Made by a program: the position numbers and the translations under genes. DNA of 64,000 nt from Galbibacter pacificus (GTDB lineage: Bacteria; Bacteroidota; Bacteroidia; Flavobacteriales; Flavobacteriaceae). This document shows positions 53,911-62,556 of the stretch, piece by piece (positions within the stretch are counted from its first letter, which is position 1; every line of letters begins with the position of its first letter). The notes beneath the pieces are model-generated. The model was not told the DNA's origin, did not search any database, and saw nothing but the letters and a program-made list of their open reading frames with translations. The DNA lies in contig NZ_JAPMUA010000006.1 in NCBI RefSeq assembly GCF_029603155.1, positions 212,509 through 276,508 of the forward strand. Reading direction: 5' to 3'.

Positions 53911-54642
53911 ATGTACCGATTACTTATTGCTTCAATTATAGCCACTGTTTTTGTTTCCTGCGGAAAAGAACAAAATAATATGACCGTTAACGGAACAGTT
54001 GACGGTTTACGAAAAGGGACTTTATATTTTCAAAAAATTAACGACAGTACGCTAGTTACGCTCGATTCTATTGAAATTGACGGAAATTCAAACTTTAGCT
54101 TTTCAACTTCCATAGAAAGCCCCGAGGTTTTTACCTTATATCTCGATAAAAACGATGGCAACCTGCTTAACGACAGGCTGGATTTTTTTGGAGAGCCCGG
54201 CAACATTACCATTAAAACCACTAGGGACTATTTTGCACCCGAAGCAACAATAGAAGGTTCTAAAAGCAACGATACCTGGACCGAATACAAAAAGATACGC
54301 TCTAAATTTTCGGGTAAAAACCTGGAATTGATAAAAGACATCCTTCAGGCAGAAAAAGATGGGGATACAGCACTTGCCGATTCGCTAAATTTAGTTTCCA
54401 AAAGAAACAATACAAGAGAATACCTGTATACATTAAATTTTGTGCTCAACCATACCGATTCTTATGCCGCGCCCTATATTACTTTGGCCAATGTATACAA
54501 TGCCAACATTAAGTATTTAGATTCCATAAACAACTTGTTAACGCCAGAGGTGGCCCAATCTAAATACGGGAAAATGCTCGCCAAGTATATTGGTGATATT
54601 AAAGCACAACCGCAAACATCTACAAAAGACTCTGTTCAGTAA
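53911..54642 (+). CDS. DUF4369-domain lipoprotein
   Basis: A 243-residue envelope lipoprotein. The signal MYRLLIASIIATVFVSCGKE has a lipobox ending at Cys17. Residues about 25-115 form a beta-rich DUF4369 domain (NGTVDGLRKGTLYFQK, LDSIEIDGNSNFSF), a type common at the N-terminus of Bacteroidota thiol-disulfide proteins. No thioredoxin CxxC domain follows; the C-terminal 110 residues are helical. The frame starts at 53887, but ATG 53911 gives the proper signal peptide. Function unknown. Confidence 0.85.
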   Translation: MYRLLIASIIATVFVSCGKEQNNMTVNGTVDGLRKGTLYFQKINDSTLVTLDSIEIDGNSNFSFSTSIESPEVFTLYLDKNDGNLLNDRLDFFGEPGNITIKTTRDYFAPEATIEGSKSNDTWTEYKKIRSKFSGKNLELIKDILQAEKDGDTALADSLNLVSKRNNTREYLYTLNFVLNHTDSYAAPYITLANVYNANIKYLDSINNLLTPEVAQSKYGKMLAKYIGDIKAQPQTSTKDSVQ

Positions 54643-54737
54643 AAATAGGTTTCCACAACCAAAAACACCTCAAAAACCATTTGGATACGTTAAAAAATAC
54701 ACCCGCCCGGTGAAAAACTCCAATGGATACGTTATAC

Positions 54738-54776
54738 AACCTATCGGGACATGTAAAAAACCACAACGGATAGGTT
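54738..54776 (+). terminator. hairpin downstream of the DUF4369 gene
   Basis: AACCTATC (54738-54745) and GATAGGTT (54769-54776) can pair around a 23-nt loop, followed by TTTA. It is a possible terminator between the convergent DUF4369 and small membrane-protein genes. GGATACGTTA occurs twice just before it. Confidence 0.35.
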
Positions 54777-54779
54777 TTA

Positions 54780-55217
54780 TTAAGTAAGCCATCCACGTTT
54801 TATGGCCCTATTGGAAAAAGCAATAAGAAAAGCAGCTATAAGTATTACCAGTACGGGCATGATATATGCCACAGAGCCATATGCTTCGGGGGTTTTGGCT
54901 ATAAACAAGCTGTACCCCATTTGAATAAAAATGGCAATGAGGGAAACTACAAAAATGGGTTTTGCCCATTTCTTTTTGGCCAGTAGGCCTATGCTTCCCA
55001 GTAAACCGCCAAATACTGCTATTCCATATACAATTTTGGTCCACATAGGGTTATTCTCGTAAAGTTCCCTTTGTGCGTCCGGTAGCGCCTGTAAAGCTTC
55101 GTCTGTCATGGTAACATCTGATATAAAAGCACCAACACCCATAAAGTTCCATAATAGGGCAAGTATTGCAACGAACCAAAACCACCAAGGTATTTTGGTT
55201 GATAATTGATTAGCCAT
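54780..55217 (-). CDS. small four-helix membrane protein (paralogue A)
   Basis: A 145-residue hydrophobic protein with four predicted membrane helices (about 10-32, 60-80, 87-105 and 113-133). It starts MANQLSTKIPWWFWFVA. A conserved acidic loop between helices 1 and 2 includes MTDEALQALPDAQRELYENN. It is clearly homologous to the next gene over its full length. The family is unnamed to me and no function is assigned. The paralogues are separated by about 118 bp, so they may be separate transcripts. Confidence 0.8.
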   Translation of the reverse strand: MANQLSTKIPWWFWFVAILALLWNFMGVGAFISDVTMTDEALQALPDAQRELYENNPMWTKIVYGIAVFGGLLGSIGLLAKKKWAKPIFVVSLIAIFIQMGYSLFIAKTPEAYGSVAYIMPVLVILIAAFLIAFSNRAIKRGWLT

Positions 55218-55335
55218 AAGATATGTTTTAATTGGTTTGCCTTATAAAAATACAATTTTTATTCCCTGTAACATATGCATCAGCAGAACCTCTTTGAAAT
55301 AGTATATCGATTTTCGTGATTATTTCACAAAAAAA

Positions 55336-55773
55336 TTAATTCAGCCAGCCTTTTTTAATAGCATAACGGGATATAAATACATGAAAAATACCAGCCAGAA
55401 TTATAAATACGGGCAGGATAACCGCTTCGGGGCCAAAGGTCTCTAAAGAAGTAACGGCAATAATGCTATAGACCATTTGTACGGTTACCGCTATTAATGA
55501 AATAATAAAAAGTAATTTTGCCCATTTTTTCCTTAACAAAAGCCCTATACTTGCCAAAACACCGGTAAAAGCAGCCAGTGCGTAAACAACTTCAATCCAT
55601 GTCGGGTAAGACATTAGCAATTTCCGTTCGGTATCGGGCAGGGCCAGCAAAGATTCGTGAGACATGCTAATATGCCCTATAAAAGAGCCCGCGCCCATTA
55701 AATTCCACACTAAGGCAAATAGAGCTATAATCCAAAACCAAATAGGTATATAATCGGTTTCTTTTTGAGCCAT
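55336..55773 (-). CDS. small four-helix membrane protein (paralogue B)
   Basis: A 145-residue paralogue of the protein at 54780-55217, identical in length. The same landmarks recur in order: WFWIIALFALVWNLMGAGSF in helix 1, SLLALPDTERKLLMSYP in the loop, LASIGLLLRKKWAKLLF in helices 2-3, and IKKGWLN at the C-terminus (RGWLT in the other). A tandem gene duplication is the simplest explanation. Function is unknown. Confidence 0.8.
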   Translation of the reverse strand: MAQKETDYIPIWFWIIALFALVWNLMGAGSFIGHISMSHESLLALPDTERKLLMSYPTWIEVVYALAAFTGVLASIGLLLRKKWAKLLFIISLIAVTVQMVYSIIAVTSLETFGPEAVILPVFIILAGIFHVFISRYAIKKGWLN

Positions 55774-55879
55774 AATTCTTTTATTTTAAATGAATTATTC
55801 CCCCTAAGATACATTATATAAATTAGAGTTTAAAATGAAGTCTTTATAAGTACCCCCATAAAGATGAAGGCGGGAAACC

Positions 55880-56494
55880 TTATTTAAGCACCACGAAAAA
55901 GTCTCTTAACCCCGTAAGGATACTCTGTACGGCATAGGCGGCAAGGATTAGCCCCATTACTTTACTAATTACCGATATTCCATAGGCACCAATTCTTTTT
56001 TGTATATGGTTTGCCGCAAGCAACAATACACATGTTATGGCAATTACCACCAGCACCAATATGGTTGTTATGGCTTGCTGCTGCATTGTATACACGTGGT
56101 TGTCGGTCATTAAAACCACTGCCATTATTGCCCCAGGCGATGCAATGGAAGGGATTGCTATAGGAAAAATGGTAACGTGCTTATAATCTTTAATAGAATC
56201 TATCTCGCTGTTGGGCTTTCCTTCGCCAAAAATCATTGTAAGGGCAAAGAGGAACAAAATTACCCCGCCCGATATCTGAAAAGCATCCAGGGAAACTTTC
56301 ATTCCCTCTAGGATAAGCTGCCCAATAATGATAAAGAACAACAATATTAAATAGGCCACTGCACATGCTCTTATGGCTATTTTTCTTTTATGCAGGATGT
56401 CAAAATTTTTGGTTGCCTCCAAATAAACGGGTACAGACCCCAGCGGGTCTATAACGGCAAATAAAAAAAGTATTGTTGTAATAATTTCGTTCAT
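55880..56494 (-). CDS. MarC-family integral membrane protein
   Basis: A 204-residue inner-membrane protein with about six hydrophobic helices, of the MarC (YhgN-like) family, whose function is unsettled despite its name. The entry TTILFLFAVIDPLGSVPVYL, the ISGGVILFLFALTMIFGE segment and FPIAIPSIASPGAIMAVVLM are typical. ATG 56515 is possible; ATG 56494 (MNEIITTILFLF) fits the family N-terminus better. Monocistronic. Confidence 0.87.
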   Translation of the reverse strand: MNEIITTILFLFAVIDPLGSVPVYLEATKNFDILHKRKIAIRACAVAYLILLFFIIIGQLILEGMKVSLDAFQISGGVILFLFALTMIFGEGKPNSEIDSIKDYKHVTIFPIAIPSIASPGAIMAVVLMTDNHVYTMQQQAITTILVLVVIAITCVLLLAANHIQKRIGAYGISVISKVMGLILAAYAVQSILTGLRDFFVVLK

Positions 56495-56630
56495 TCCAAT
56501 AGATGTGTTTACCAATTAAGCTAAGCAGTGAGGCCATTTGCCTCGATAAATATACAAGAAGTTTTCTACAAACCTTTATCTTGTGGAAGAGGAAGACAAA
56601 GAAATTACAAAGAAAACGGTGTGCAAAAAA

Positions 56631-56658
56631 TAAAAAAGCCCCTCCATTATGGAAGGGC
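56631..56658 (-). terminator. terminator after tRNA-Thr
   Basis: GCCCCTCC and GGAAGGGC pair with a wobble on the minus strand around a 5-nt loop and lead into a T-run there, 8 nt past the tRNA end. Confidence 0.7.
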
Positions 56659-56665
56659 ACTTTGA

Positions 56666-56738
56666 GCCGATAGAGGGACTCGAACCCACGACCTGCTGAT
56701 TACAAATCAGCTGCTCTAGCCAGCTGAGCTACATCGGC
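56666..56738 (-). tRNA. tRNA-Thr (anticodon TGT)
   Basis: A 73-nt minus-strand cloverleaf: acceptor GCCGATG/TATCGGC, D-arm GCTC-GAGC, anticodon stem GCTGA/TCAGC with loop TTTGTAA (anticodon TGT), and T-arm GTGGG-TTCGAGT-CCCTC. CCA is not encoded. Confidence 0.97.
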
Positions 56739-56842
56739 GTTTGCATTAAAAAGCGTGCAAATATAATTCTGAAAATCATTTTTGCAAACTTTTTATTATA
56801 AAAAATAACCTTTTAGGTGCCATGGCATCCCAGGTTACTTTT

Positions 56843-57118
56843 TTAAGCTGCGGATAATTTATTTAATTTTTCTACCAAGGATTGTGCCTTGGATTCCAGT
56901 TCTTTGTTAACTTCTTTTAAATGAGCGCTCCTGTTGTCTACTTTTTTATCGTTGACCTTTTCAATAAGTGCATCGAAAGTTGCAATTGCTTCGTCGATAA
57001 TTTTATCGCCCTCTTTGGAATTGGAGGTATTGGTGCTAATTTCCCAAATGTAAACAGCTTCTATAATGTCCCCCAGAACATTGTTAATATCTCGTTTTAA
57101 GTCTCTTATACTTGCCAT
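56843..57118 (-). CDS. small helical hypothetical protein
   Basis: A 91-residue soluble protein starting MASIRDLKRDINNVLGDIIE. It is almost wholly predicted helical and rich in Lys, Glu, Asp and Asn, with heptad-like spacing in the second half. It has no signal or membrane segment. A -7 box 32 nt upstream supports real expression. It looks like a conserved flavobacterial protein of unknown function; I recognise no named domain. Confidence 0.75.
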   Translation of the reverse strand: MASIRDLKRDINNVLGDIIEAVYIWEISTNTSNSKEGDKIIDEAIATFDALIEKVNDKKVDNRSAHLKEVNKELESKAQSLVEKLNKLSAA

Positions 57119-57149
57119 AACTTACTATTTAATATGTCGAACTCATTTG

Positions 57150-57157
57150 CAAAAATA
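57150..57157 (-). promoter_or_regulatory. -7 promoter box for the 91-residue protein
   Basis: Minus-strand TATTTTTG matches TAnnTTTG, about 32 nt upstream of the start codon at 57118. Confidence 0.5.
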
Positions 57158-57165
57158 CGGCATTT

Positions 57166-58134
57166 TTAGATATGAACTTCCAAAATCTTCGCATCCTTGG
57201 CACTTATGCTAACTTCGTTTATGGAAGCAGGAACCAATATGGTCTCCCCTTTATTTAGTTTTTCTGTAGTATCACCCGTGGTAATCTGGGCCTGACCGTC
57301 AACGCATATATAAATACTAAAAGAGTCGCGGTTTACCAGTTGTTTTACAAAAGTACCGACTACGTTGAGGTAGTTGGTGATAAAGTATTTGCAGGTTACC
57401 ATGTTGTTGGACGAGTTGTATTCTTTTTTATAAGAAACCTTATAATCGTCTTTCTTTTGGTAATCTATTGCATCTATTGCCAGCTCTGTGTGCAGTTCCC
57501 GCGTGTTTCCATCTTTATCCTTACGCTCGTAATCGTAAATACGATATGTAACATCGGATGTTTGCTGAATTTCGGCCAGCAGGATTCCTGAGCCTATGGC
57601 GTGTACTTTTCCTGTATTGATAAAAAACGTATCGCCTGCCTTTACTTCTTCTTGGTTTAAAATCTCTAAAAGTTTTCCTTCCTTTAAATGTTTTAAATAG
57701 GTTTCTTTAGTAAGCGTTTCGTTAAACCCAACAATAAGTTTCGATCCGGGATCGGCCTGCATAACATGCCACATTTCGGTTTTTCCAAAAGAATTGTGCC
57801 TTTCTTTTGCCAGGGCATCGTTTGGATGCAGCTGTACGGATAGATCCAATTTGGCATCTATAAATTTAATGAGGATGGGAAATTTATTTCCGAAGCGTTC
57901 ATATACCGACTCCCCCAATAATTCTCCTTTATGGGTATCTATTAATTCTTGTAAGGTTTTTTGTTTTAAAGCTCCGTTGCTTACCACGGACACGTTATTT
58001 TCTACGCCAGAAAGTTCCCAGCTTTCCGATGCGGTTTTTGTTTTTACATCTTTGTCAAGAACTTCTTTAAGTTTGGTGCCTCCCCATAGATATTCTTTAA
58101 AAATGGGCGTAAATTTTAATGGGTATAATTTCAT
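57166..58134 (-). CDS. manA: class I mannose-6-phosphate isomerase
   Basis: Interconverts fructose-6-phosphate and mannose-6-phosphate, the entry to GDP-mannose together with ManC (23885-24958). The 322-residue cupin enzyme contains LSVQLHPNDALA (zinc-binding His), FGKTEMWHVM and TFFINTGKVHAIGSGILLAEIQQTSDVTYRIYDY (in part). The C-terminal cupin ends GETILVPASINEVSI. It is in a run with queD and idi upstream, about 30 nt from queD. Confidence 0.93.
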   Translation of the reverse strand: MKLYPLKFTPIFKEYLWGGTKLKEVLDKDVKTKTASESWELSGVENNVSVVSNGALKQKTLQELIDTHKGELLGESVYERFGNKFPILIKFIDAKLDLSVQLHPNDALAKERHNSFGKTEMWHVMQADPGSKLIVGFNETLTKETYLKHLKEGKLLEILNQEEVKAGDTFFINTGKVHAIGSGILLAEIQQTSDVTYRIYDYERKDKDGNTRELHTELAIDAIDYQKKDDYKVSYKKEYNSSNNMVTCKYFITNYLNVVGTFVKQLVNRDSFSIYICVDGQAQITTGDTTEKLNKGETILVPASINEVSISAKDAKILEVHI

Positions 58135-58164
58135 TTTTAGTATTTGATATATTGATTAAACAAC

Positions 58165-58572
58165 CTACTCTCCTCGGTAGGTAACAAAATTTCTGGGAGT
58201 TTCGTAGAGCACCACTTCGAGGTCGAATTTTAACAAATGTGGCTTTAGCCGATTGTAAATTACAACTGCAATATTTTCTACGGTCGGGTTTAAGTCTTTA
58301 AATTCGGGCACCTCAATATTTAAGTTTTTATGGTCCAGGTGCTCTTCTATTTCCTGTTGGACAAGGTTTTTTAAAATCTTGAGATCGATAACAAACCCCG
58401 TTTCAGGATCTATCTCTCCAGTAACGCTAACAATAAGGTCGTAATTATGCCCATGATAATGCGGATTGCTACATTTACCAAACACCGTTCTGTTTTTTTC
58501 GTCGTTCCAGTCTTTTCTGTACAACCGGTGGGCGGCGTTAAAATGGGCCTTTCTACTTACTTTTAACCTCAT
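58165..58572 (-). CDS. queD: 6-carboxytetrahydropterin synthase family protein
   Basis: Forms 6-carboxy-5,6,7,8-tetrahydropterin from dihydroneopterin triphosphate in queuosine synthesis. The 135-residue T-fold enzyme shows FNAAHRL (zinc His), a catalytic Cys then two zinc His residues in GKCSNPHYHGHNY, and the late ETPRNFVTYRG. Its ATG overlaps the idi stop by 4 nt (ATGA). The symbol is by family; a PTPS-like role is the alternative. Confidence 0.9.
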   Translation of the reverse strand: MRLKVSRKAHFNAAHRLYRKDWNDEKNRTVFGKCSNPHYHGHNYDLIVSVTGEIDPETGFVIDLKILKNLVQQEIEEHLDHKNLNIEVPEFKDLNPTVENIAVVIYNRLKPHLLKFDLEVVLYETPRNFVTYRGE

Positions 58573-59105
58573 AGTATTGTTTCGGATTGTTCTTCTATGT
58601 GCGAATAGAATTTTTCAAAAATAATTTTGAACCATGCTGTATAGTCTCCTGGGTTTACCTTCATGTCTTTTTGAATATCTTTTAACGACATCCATTTCCA
58701 GCTGGCCACTTCATCGGGGTTAATATTGGGTTCTCCATTGTATTTCCCAACAAGTATATGATCAAATTCATGCTCGGTCAACCCATTGTCGAAAGGGGCA
58801 TGATAAATAAACGACAGTACCTCTTCCAGTTCGGCGGTAAAACCCATTTCTTCCTGAAGCCTGCGTTTTCCTGCATCTACATTGGTTTCTCCTTCGCGTT
58901 GGTGGCTACAGCATGTATTGGTCCATAGGCCCGGCGAATGGTATTTATGGCCTGCACGTTGTTGGAGCATTGTTTGCCCTTCATCATTAAAAATAAAAAC
59001 CGAAAAGGCCCTGTGCAGCATAGCTTTTTCATGTGCTTCTATTTTTTCCATCAATCCAATTTGCTGATCGTTTTCATCAACAAGAATTACTTTTTCTTTT
59101 CCCAT
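58569..59105 (-). CDS. idi: isopentenyl-diphosphate delta-isomerase, type 1
   Basis: Interconverts isopentenyl and dimethylallyl diphosphate for isoprenoids such as menaquinone and carotenoids. The 178-residue Nudix-fold enzyme has LMEKIEAHEKAMLHRAFSVF, the catalytic Cys in WTNTCCSHQREGE, the acidic Nudix helix KRRLQEEMG, and a late EVASWKWMSL. ATG 59111 (two codons earlier) is possible. The stop overlaps the queD start, so the pair is coupled. Confidence 0.94.
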   Translation of the reverse strand: MGKEKVILVDENDQQIGLMEKIEAHEKAMLHRAFSVFIFNDEGQTMLQQRAGHKYHSPGLWTNTCCSHQREGETNVDAGKRRLQEEMGFTAELEEVLSFIYHAPFDNGLTEHEFDHILVGKYNGEPNINPDEVASWKWMSLKDIQKDMKVNPGDYTAWFKIIFEKFYSHIEEQSETIL

Positions 59106-59203
59106 GAACATCTTTTCAAATCATTTTAAATTGAAGTTTTCCTTCTATTCGGCATCTAAAATAATTCAACAAATCTACAAAAATGGTTAACCATATCATA
59201 AAA

Positions 59204-59231
59204 CAAAAAAATCCTGCCAAAAAGCAGGATT
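59204..59231 (-). terminator. terminator of the surface-fibre cassette
   Basis: AATCCTGC (59210-59217) and GCAGGATT (59224-59231) form an 8-bp stem; on the minus strand a T-run follows. It lies about 80 nt past the PorP/SprF-like stop. Confidence 0.85.
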
Positions 59232-59308
59232 CTTCAATTGAATGTTCTAAACGTATTGCTATTAACCTGAATTTAGAATAATAAAATTCAGGTTATTAAT
59301 GAACGTAT

Positions 59309-60256
59309 TTAGAAAAACCTTGGGGTCGTTACCCTTTTATAGTTTCTTGAAAACTCATATCTTAAAAACACTTCTACGGTGCCACCGTTAAATTGCGTGC
59401 CGCCAAGTTCGGTAACCTCCCGATCGTATGCCAGGCCTACGGCCAAAGCCTCATTGAGCTGGAACCCTAACATTCCCGTTACCGCTGCACCCCATCTATA
59501 CCCCACACCAAAGGTCAAAGATTCATCATACAAAAAATTGGCAGACAAGTCTACTTGCAAGGGTGCTCCAGAAACCACTTTTGTTAATACGGCAGGCTTA
59601 AATTGCCATCTGTAATCTAGGTCGAAAACATACCCGCCCATTACATAATAATGAATACGGGAAGTGGCTACATATGACGAGCTGTTGGAATTGTTGGACT
59701 CGTCAAAATATTTTGTGGTTAACATATTGGGCACTGATACCCCTACATAATAATTATCGGTATGGTAATAAATTCCGGCACCTATATTAGGAGAAAATTT
59801 ATTGTCTATATTGTTTTGCCCAGTAAGCTCTACATCGTCATATTGGTTTAACCTTGTAAAGTCTACGTTTAATAAACTCCCACCGACTTTTAACCCAAAA
59901 GAAAGGTTTCCTTGGTATGAGGTCTGAATGGTATACGAAAAAGCGGCATCAAAAAAAGTCTCTTGCGTAACGCCTTCGCCCAGTTTGTCGTTAATTATTG
60001 AAAGTCCGACCCCTACTTTACTTTCCCTAATGGGGGAGTGCACGTTTAACGTTTCGGTTTGAGGTGCGCCATCGAGCCCCAGCCATTGGTTGCGGTACAG
60101 GGCCGTTGCGCTTAGCATGCCCCTACTGCCGGCATATGCCGGGTTGATGCTCATGGTATTGTACATATATTGAGTATATTGAGGGTCCTGTTGTGCAAAA
60201 ACCGATTTAACACCTAGAACGACCATCAATAACAGGGATATTTTGTAATGCTTCAT
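59309..60256 (-). CDS. PorP/SprF-family outer-membrane protein
   Basis: A 315-residue T9SS-associated outer-membrane beta-barrel. The signal peptide ends ...VKSVFAQ. The family hallmark QDPQYTQYMYN and SINPAYAGSRG follow, with NQWLGLDGAPQTETL, and the protein ends in an aromatic strand (RYEFSRNYKRVTTPRFF). PorP/SprF proteins act as partners of secreted proteins bearing a type-B CTD, and such a protein lies 20 nt upstream. In-frame ATG 60274 exists, but ATG 60256 (MKHYKISLLLM) gives the proper signal peptide. Confidence 0.92.
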   Translation of the reverse strand: MKHYKISLLLMVVLGVKSVFAQQDPQYTQYMYNTMSINPAYAGSRGMLSATALYRNQWLGLDGAPQTETLNVHSPIRESKVGVGLSIINDKLGEGVTQETFFDAAFSYTIQTSYQGNLSFGLKVGGSLLNVDFTRLNQYDDVELTGQNNIDNKFSPNIGAGIYYHTDNYYVGVSVPNMLTTKYFDESNNSNSSSYVATSRIHYYVMGGYVFDLDYRWQFKPAVLTKVVSGAPLQVDLSANFLYDESLTFGVGYRWGAAVTGMLGFQLNEALAVGLAYDREVTELGGTQFNGGTVEVFLRYEFSRNYKRVTTPRFF

Positions 60257-60276
60257 TATTCCTTTTTTATACATCT

Positions 60277-62556
60277 TTAATAATTGATGTAGAAGTAACC
60301 TGCCATATTTTTTGTGTTTTGATCCACAATATAATCAATCACATAATAATATGTCCCTACAGGTAGTTTATCTTTTTGTTGTACGCTTACCCTTCCTTCA
60401 GAATACCCTCTAAAGAAATTATTTCCTTGTCCATATCCGGTGGTTTCATACACCATTACGCCCCATCTATTGAATATTTTCACCGAGTTTTCCGGGAAGT
60501 CTTCAATTCCATAAATCTTCAGTACATCGTTCTGTCCATCATCATTTGGCGATACCAATTGATGCACCTTTAATTCGTCTTCAACCGGAGGTGGCGGAGG
60601 CGGATTTATAGGTAGGACATTTACGGTAACCATTCCCTGTTCTTCGTTCCACGTTACCCCATCTGAATGCATTACCCGTACCGTATACGAAAAAATATCC
60701 TGCCCCTCGAAACCTGGGTCTACTAGATAAGACAAGGTATTATTGGCATTAACGGTTACGGTTCCGTTTACCGGATTGGAAATGGCTGCTATGACCAAAG
60801 TGGTATTTGGATTAAACGTATCGTTATTGAAGATTGGGATTATAACTTCTTCTTGATTTGATGAATCCACATCTGCATAATCGTCCTGAACATCTTTAAC
60901 CGGGAGCACAATAACGGTAACCCTTGCCGGGAAATCGTATACTACTCCTTCGGCCCCTGTGTAAGTAATTGTATATTCAAAAACAACGGTTCCCACAAAA
61001 TCCGGTTCGGGCGTATATTCTATGGTGTAGTCTTTACGGACCTTAAGACTAGTACCTTTATTATCGGTGGCCGATAATGTATAATTTATATCAGAAGCAA
61101 TGGTGTCGTTCCCTAAAACATTAATTACCACCGGTTCGTCTTCGTTGGTAGTTACTTCGTCGTCGATCAAAACAATGCTCCGGGTCCCGGGCTTAATATT
61201 TATTATAACTTCGGCCGTGTTTGATATTTCATTGCCATCGGTTATAACATAAGTAAAGGTATCTTGCCCTACAAAATCAAGATCGGGATAATAGATCAAT
61301 TTTCCATTTTCTTCTGATAAAATACCGTGTTGGGGATCGGTATAACTTTGAACCGATAATTCATCTCCATCGATATCCCTATCATTGTAAATAATGTCGA
61401 GCGTGCTCTCCGTATTGGAAATGCTATTGAACGTATCATTTTCTGCTATCGGGGCATCATTTACCGGGGTTACTTCAATAGAAACATTGGCTTCGACCGA
61501 ATTCCCGTTATGGTCTATTAGTGTATATGTAAAACTGTCCATCCCGTTAAAATCTGCATTCGGAACATATTCAAAAACCCCATCTACAATTTCAATTACC
61601 ACACCATGACTTGCATTGGCGGTTAATTGATAATTATTATCGTCCCCGCCAAGGCTCCCTATATTATCGTTCAAGCTAACATCTATTTGGTTTGACGGTC
61701 CCGAACCGCTATCTTCCTCGACTACCAAGGCATCGTTTTGTGCCAACATAGCGTTTATGGAAATAGTAGCCGTATCGGTCATTTCCGTATTATCAGAATT
61801 TGTTAACGTAAGCGTATACGTAAAACTGTCAACCCCATTAAAATCGCTTCCGGGAACATATATCAATATATCATCACTTGGGTCCATTGGCGTTCCGTTC
61901 TTATCAATACTAACCGAACCATTTGAAGGGCTTGAAAAAGTAATCATCCCAATTGAAGGAATGGCCACATCGTTATCCAACATATTAATTTCGGTACCAG
62001 CGGTAGCCACTTCGGCAACCACGTCATCAACAAGCTCAAACTCTTCTTGCAGGCAAACCACCTTAAACGTAGGCAGTTTTTTGCTATATCCGGCCTTTGT
62101 TACGGTAGCAATATACTCTTCTATATCTTTTGTAGCTGTAACAGAAGGGTTTAAATTGCCATTGGCAATTCCCTGGTTCCAGCTTACCGATGCATTTGCA
62201 CTTACGCTATTCTCTATATTTAAGGTTACCGAATTTTTAGGTTCGTTACAATAGGTTACAATAAAATAGCTCGTTGCATTTTTCCCACATTTTGTTCCAT
62301 CATAAGTGGCAAAGTACACGCCAGGGATAAAAACCTGTTGTGTAGGGTCGCTGCCCAATTCGGTTTTAGATTCCCCATCTAGCACATACCAGTGGTAATT
62401 GCTTATGGTTCCATCCTCCGGATTGCTCTCTGGTGCCTGCAAGACAAATTGTGCACTTACTTGGTATCCAACCAAAAGGAGGAGCCCAAGCACCAGTTGT
62501 TTGATATGTCTATTTTGATGTTTCAAAATTTTTATTTTAAAAATTATATCAAACAT
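60277..62556 (-). CDS. T9SS type-B cargo with tandem cadherin-like domains
   Basis: A 759-residue cell-surface protein. The signal peptide is at the N-terminus (hydrophobic run LVLGLLLLVGYQVSAQ). Residues about 37-170 are a unique beta-rich region. Five tandem cadherin-like/Ig-like units of about 95 residues follow (starting near 173, 270, 368, 455 and 556), each with D-N-D or N-D-x-x and a closing F-T-Y-T/V segment. A Pro linker (PPPPPP) leads to a type-B T9SS C-terminal domain (about 665-759): VSPNDDGQNDVLKI, VKIFNRWGVMVYET, GTYYYVIDY. Its ATG overlaps the upstream stop by 1 nt. Cargo for export with the SprF-like partner. Confidence 0.9.
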   Translation of the reverse strand: MFDIIFKIKILKHQNRHIKQLVLGLLLLVGYQVSAQFVLQAPESNPEDGTISNYHWYVLDGESKTELGSDPTQQVFIPGVYFATYDGTKCGKNATSYFIVTYCNEPKNSVTLNIENSVSANASVSWNQGIANGNLNPSVTATKDIEEYIATVTKAGYSKKLPTFKVVCLQEEFELVDDVVAEVATAGTEINMLDNDVAIPSIGMITFSSPSNGSVSIDKNGTPMDPSDDILIYVPGSDFNGVDSFTYTLTLTNSDNTEMTDTATISINAMLAQNDALVVEEDSGSGPSNQIDVSLNDNIGSLGGDDNNYQLTANASHGVVIEIVDGVFEYVPNADFNGMDSFTYTLIDHNGNSVEANVSIEVTPVNDAPIAENDTFNSISNTESTLDIIYNDRDIDGDELSVQSYTDPQHGILSEENGKLIYYPDLDFVGQDTFTYVITDGNEISNTAEVIINIKPGTRSIVLIDDEVTTNEDEPVVINVLGNDTIASDINYTLSATDNKGTSLKVRKDYTIEYTPEPDFVGTVVFEYTITYTGAEGVVYDFPARVTVIVLPVKDVQDDYADVDSSNQEEVIIPIFNNDTFNPNTTLVIAAISNPVNGTVTVNANNTLSYLVDPGFEGQDIFSYTVRVMHSDGVTWNEEQGMVTVNVLPINPPPPPPVEDELKVHQLVSPNDDGQNDVLKIYGIEDFPENSVKIFNRWGVMVYETTGYGQGNNFFRGYSEGRVSVQQKDKLPVGTYYYVIDYIVDQNTKNMAGYFYINY

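Noticed and set aside
54590..54787. 65-residue plus-strand frame after the DUF4369 gene
   Set aside because: It overlaps the end of the DUF4369 gene, carries no motif, and is mainly the spacer's GGATACGTTA-type repeats.
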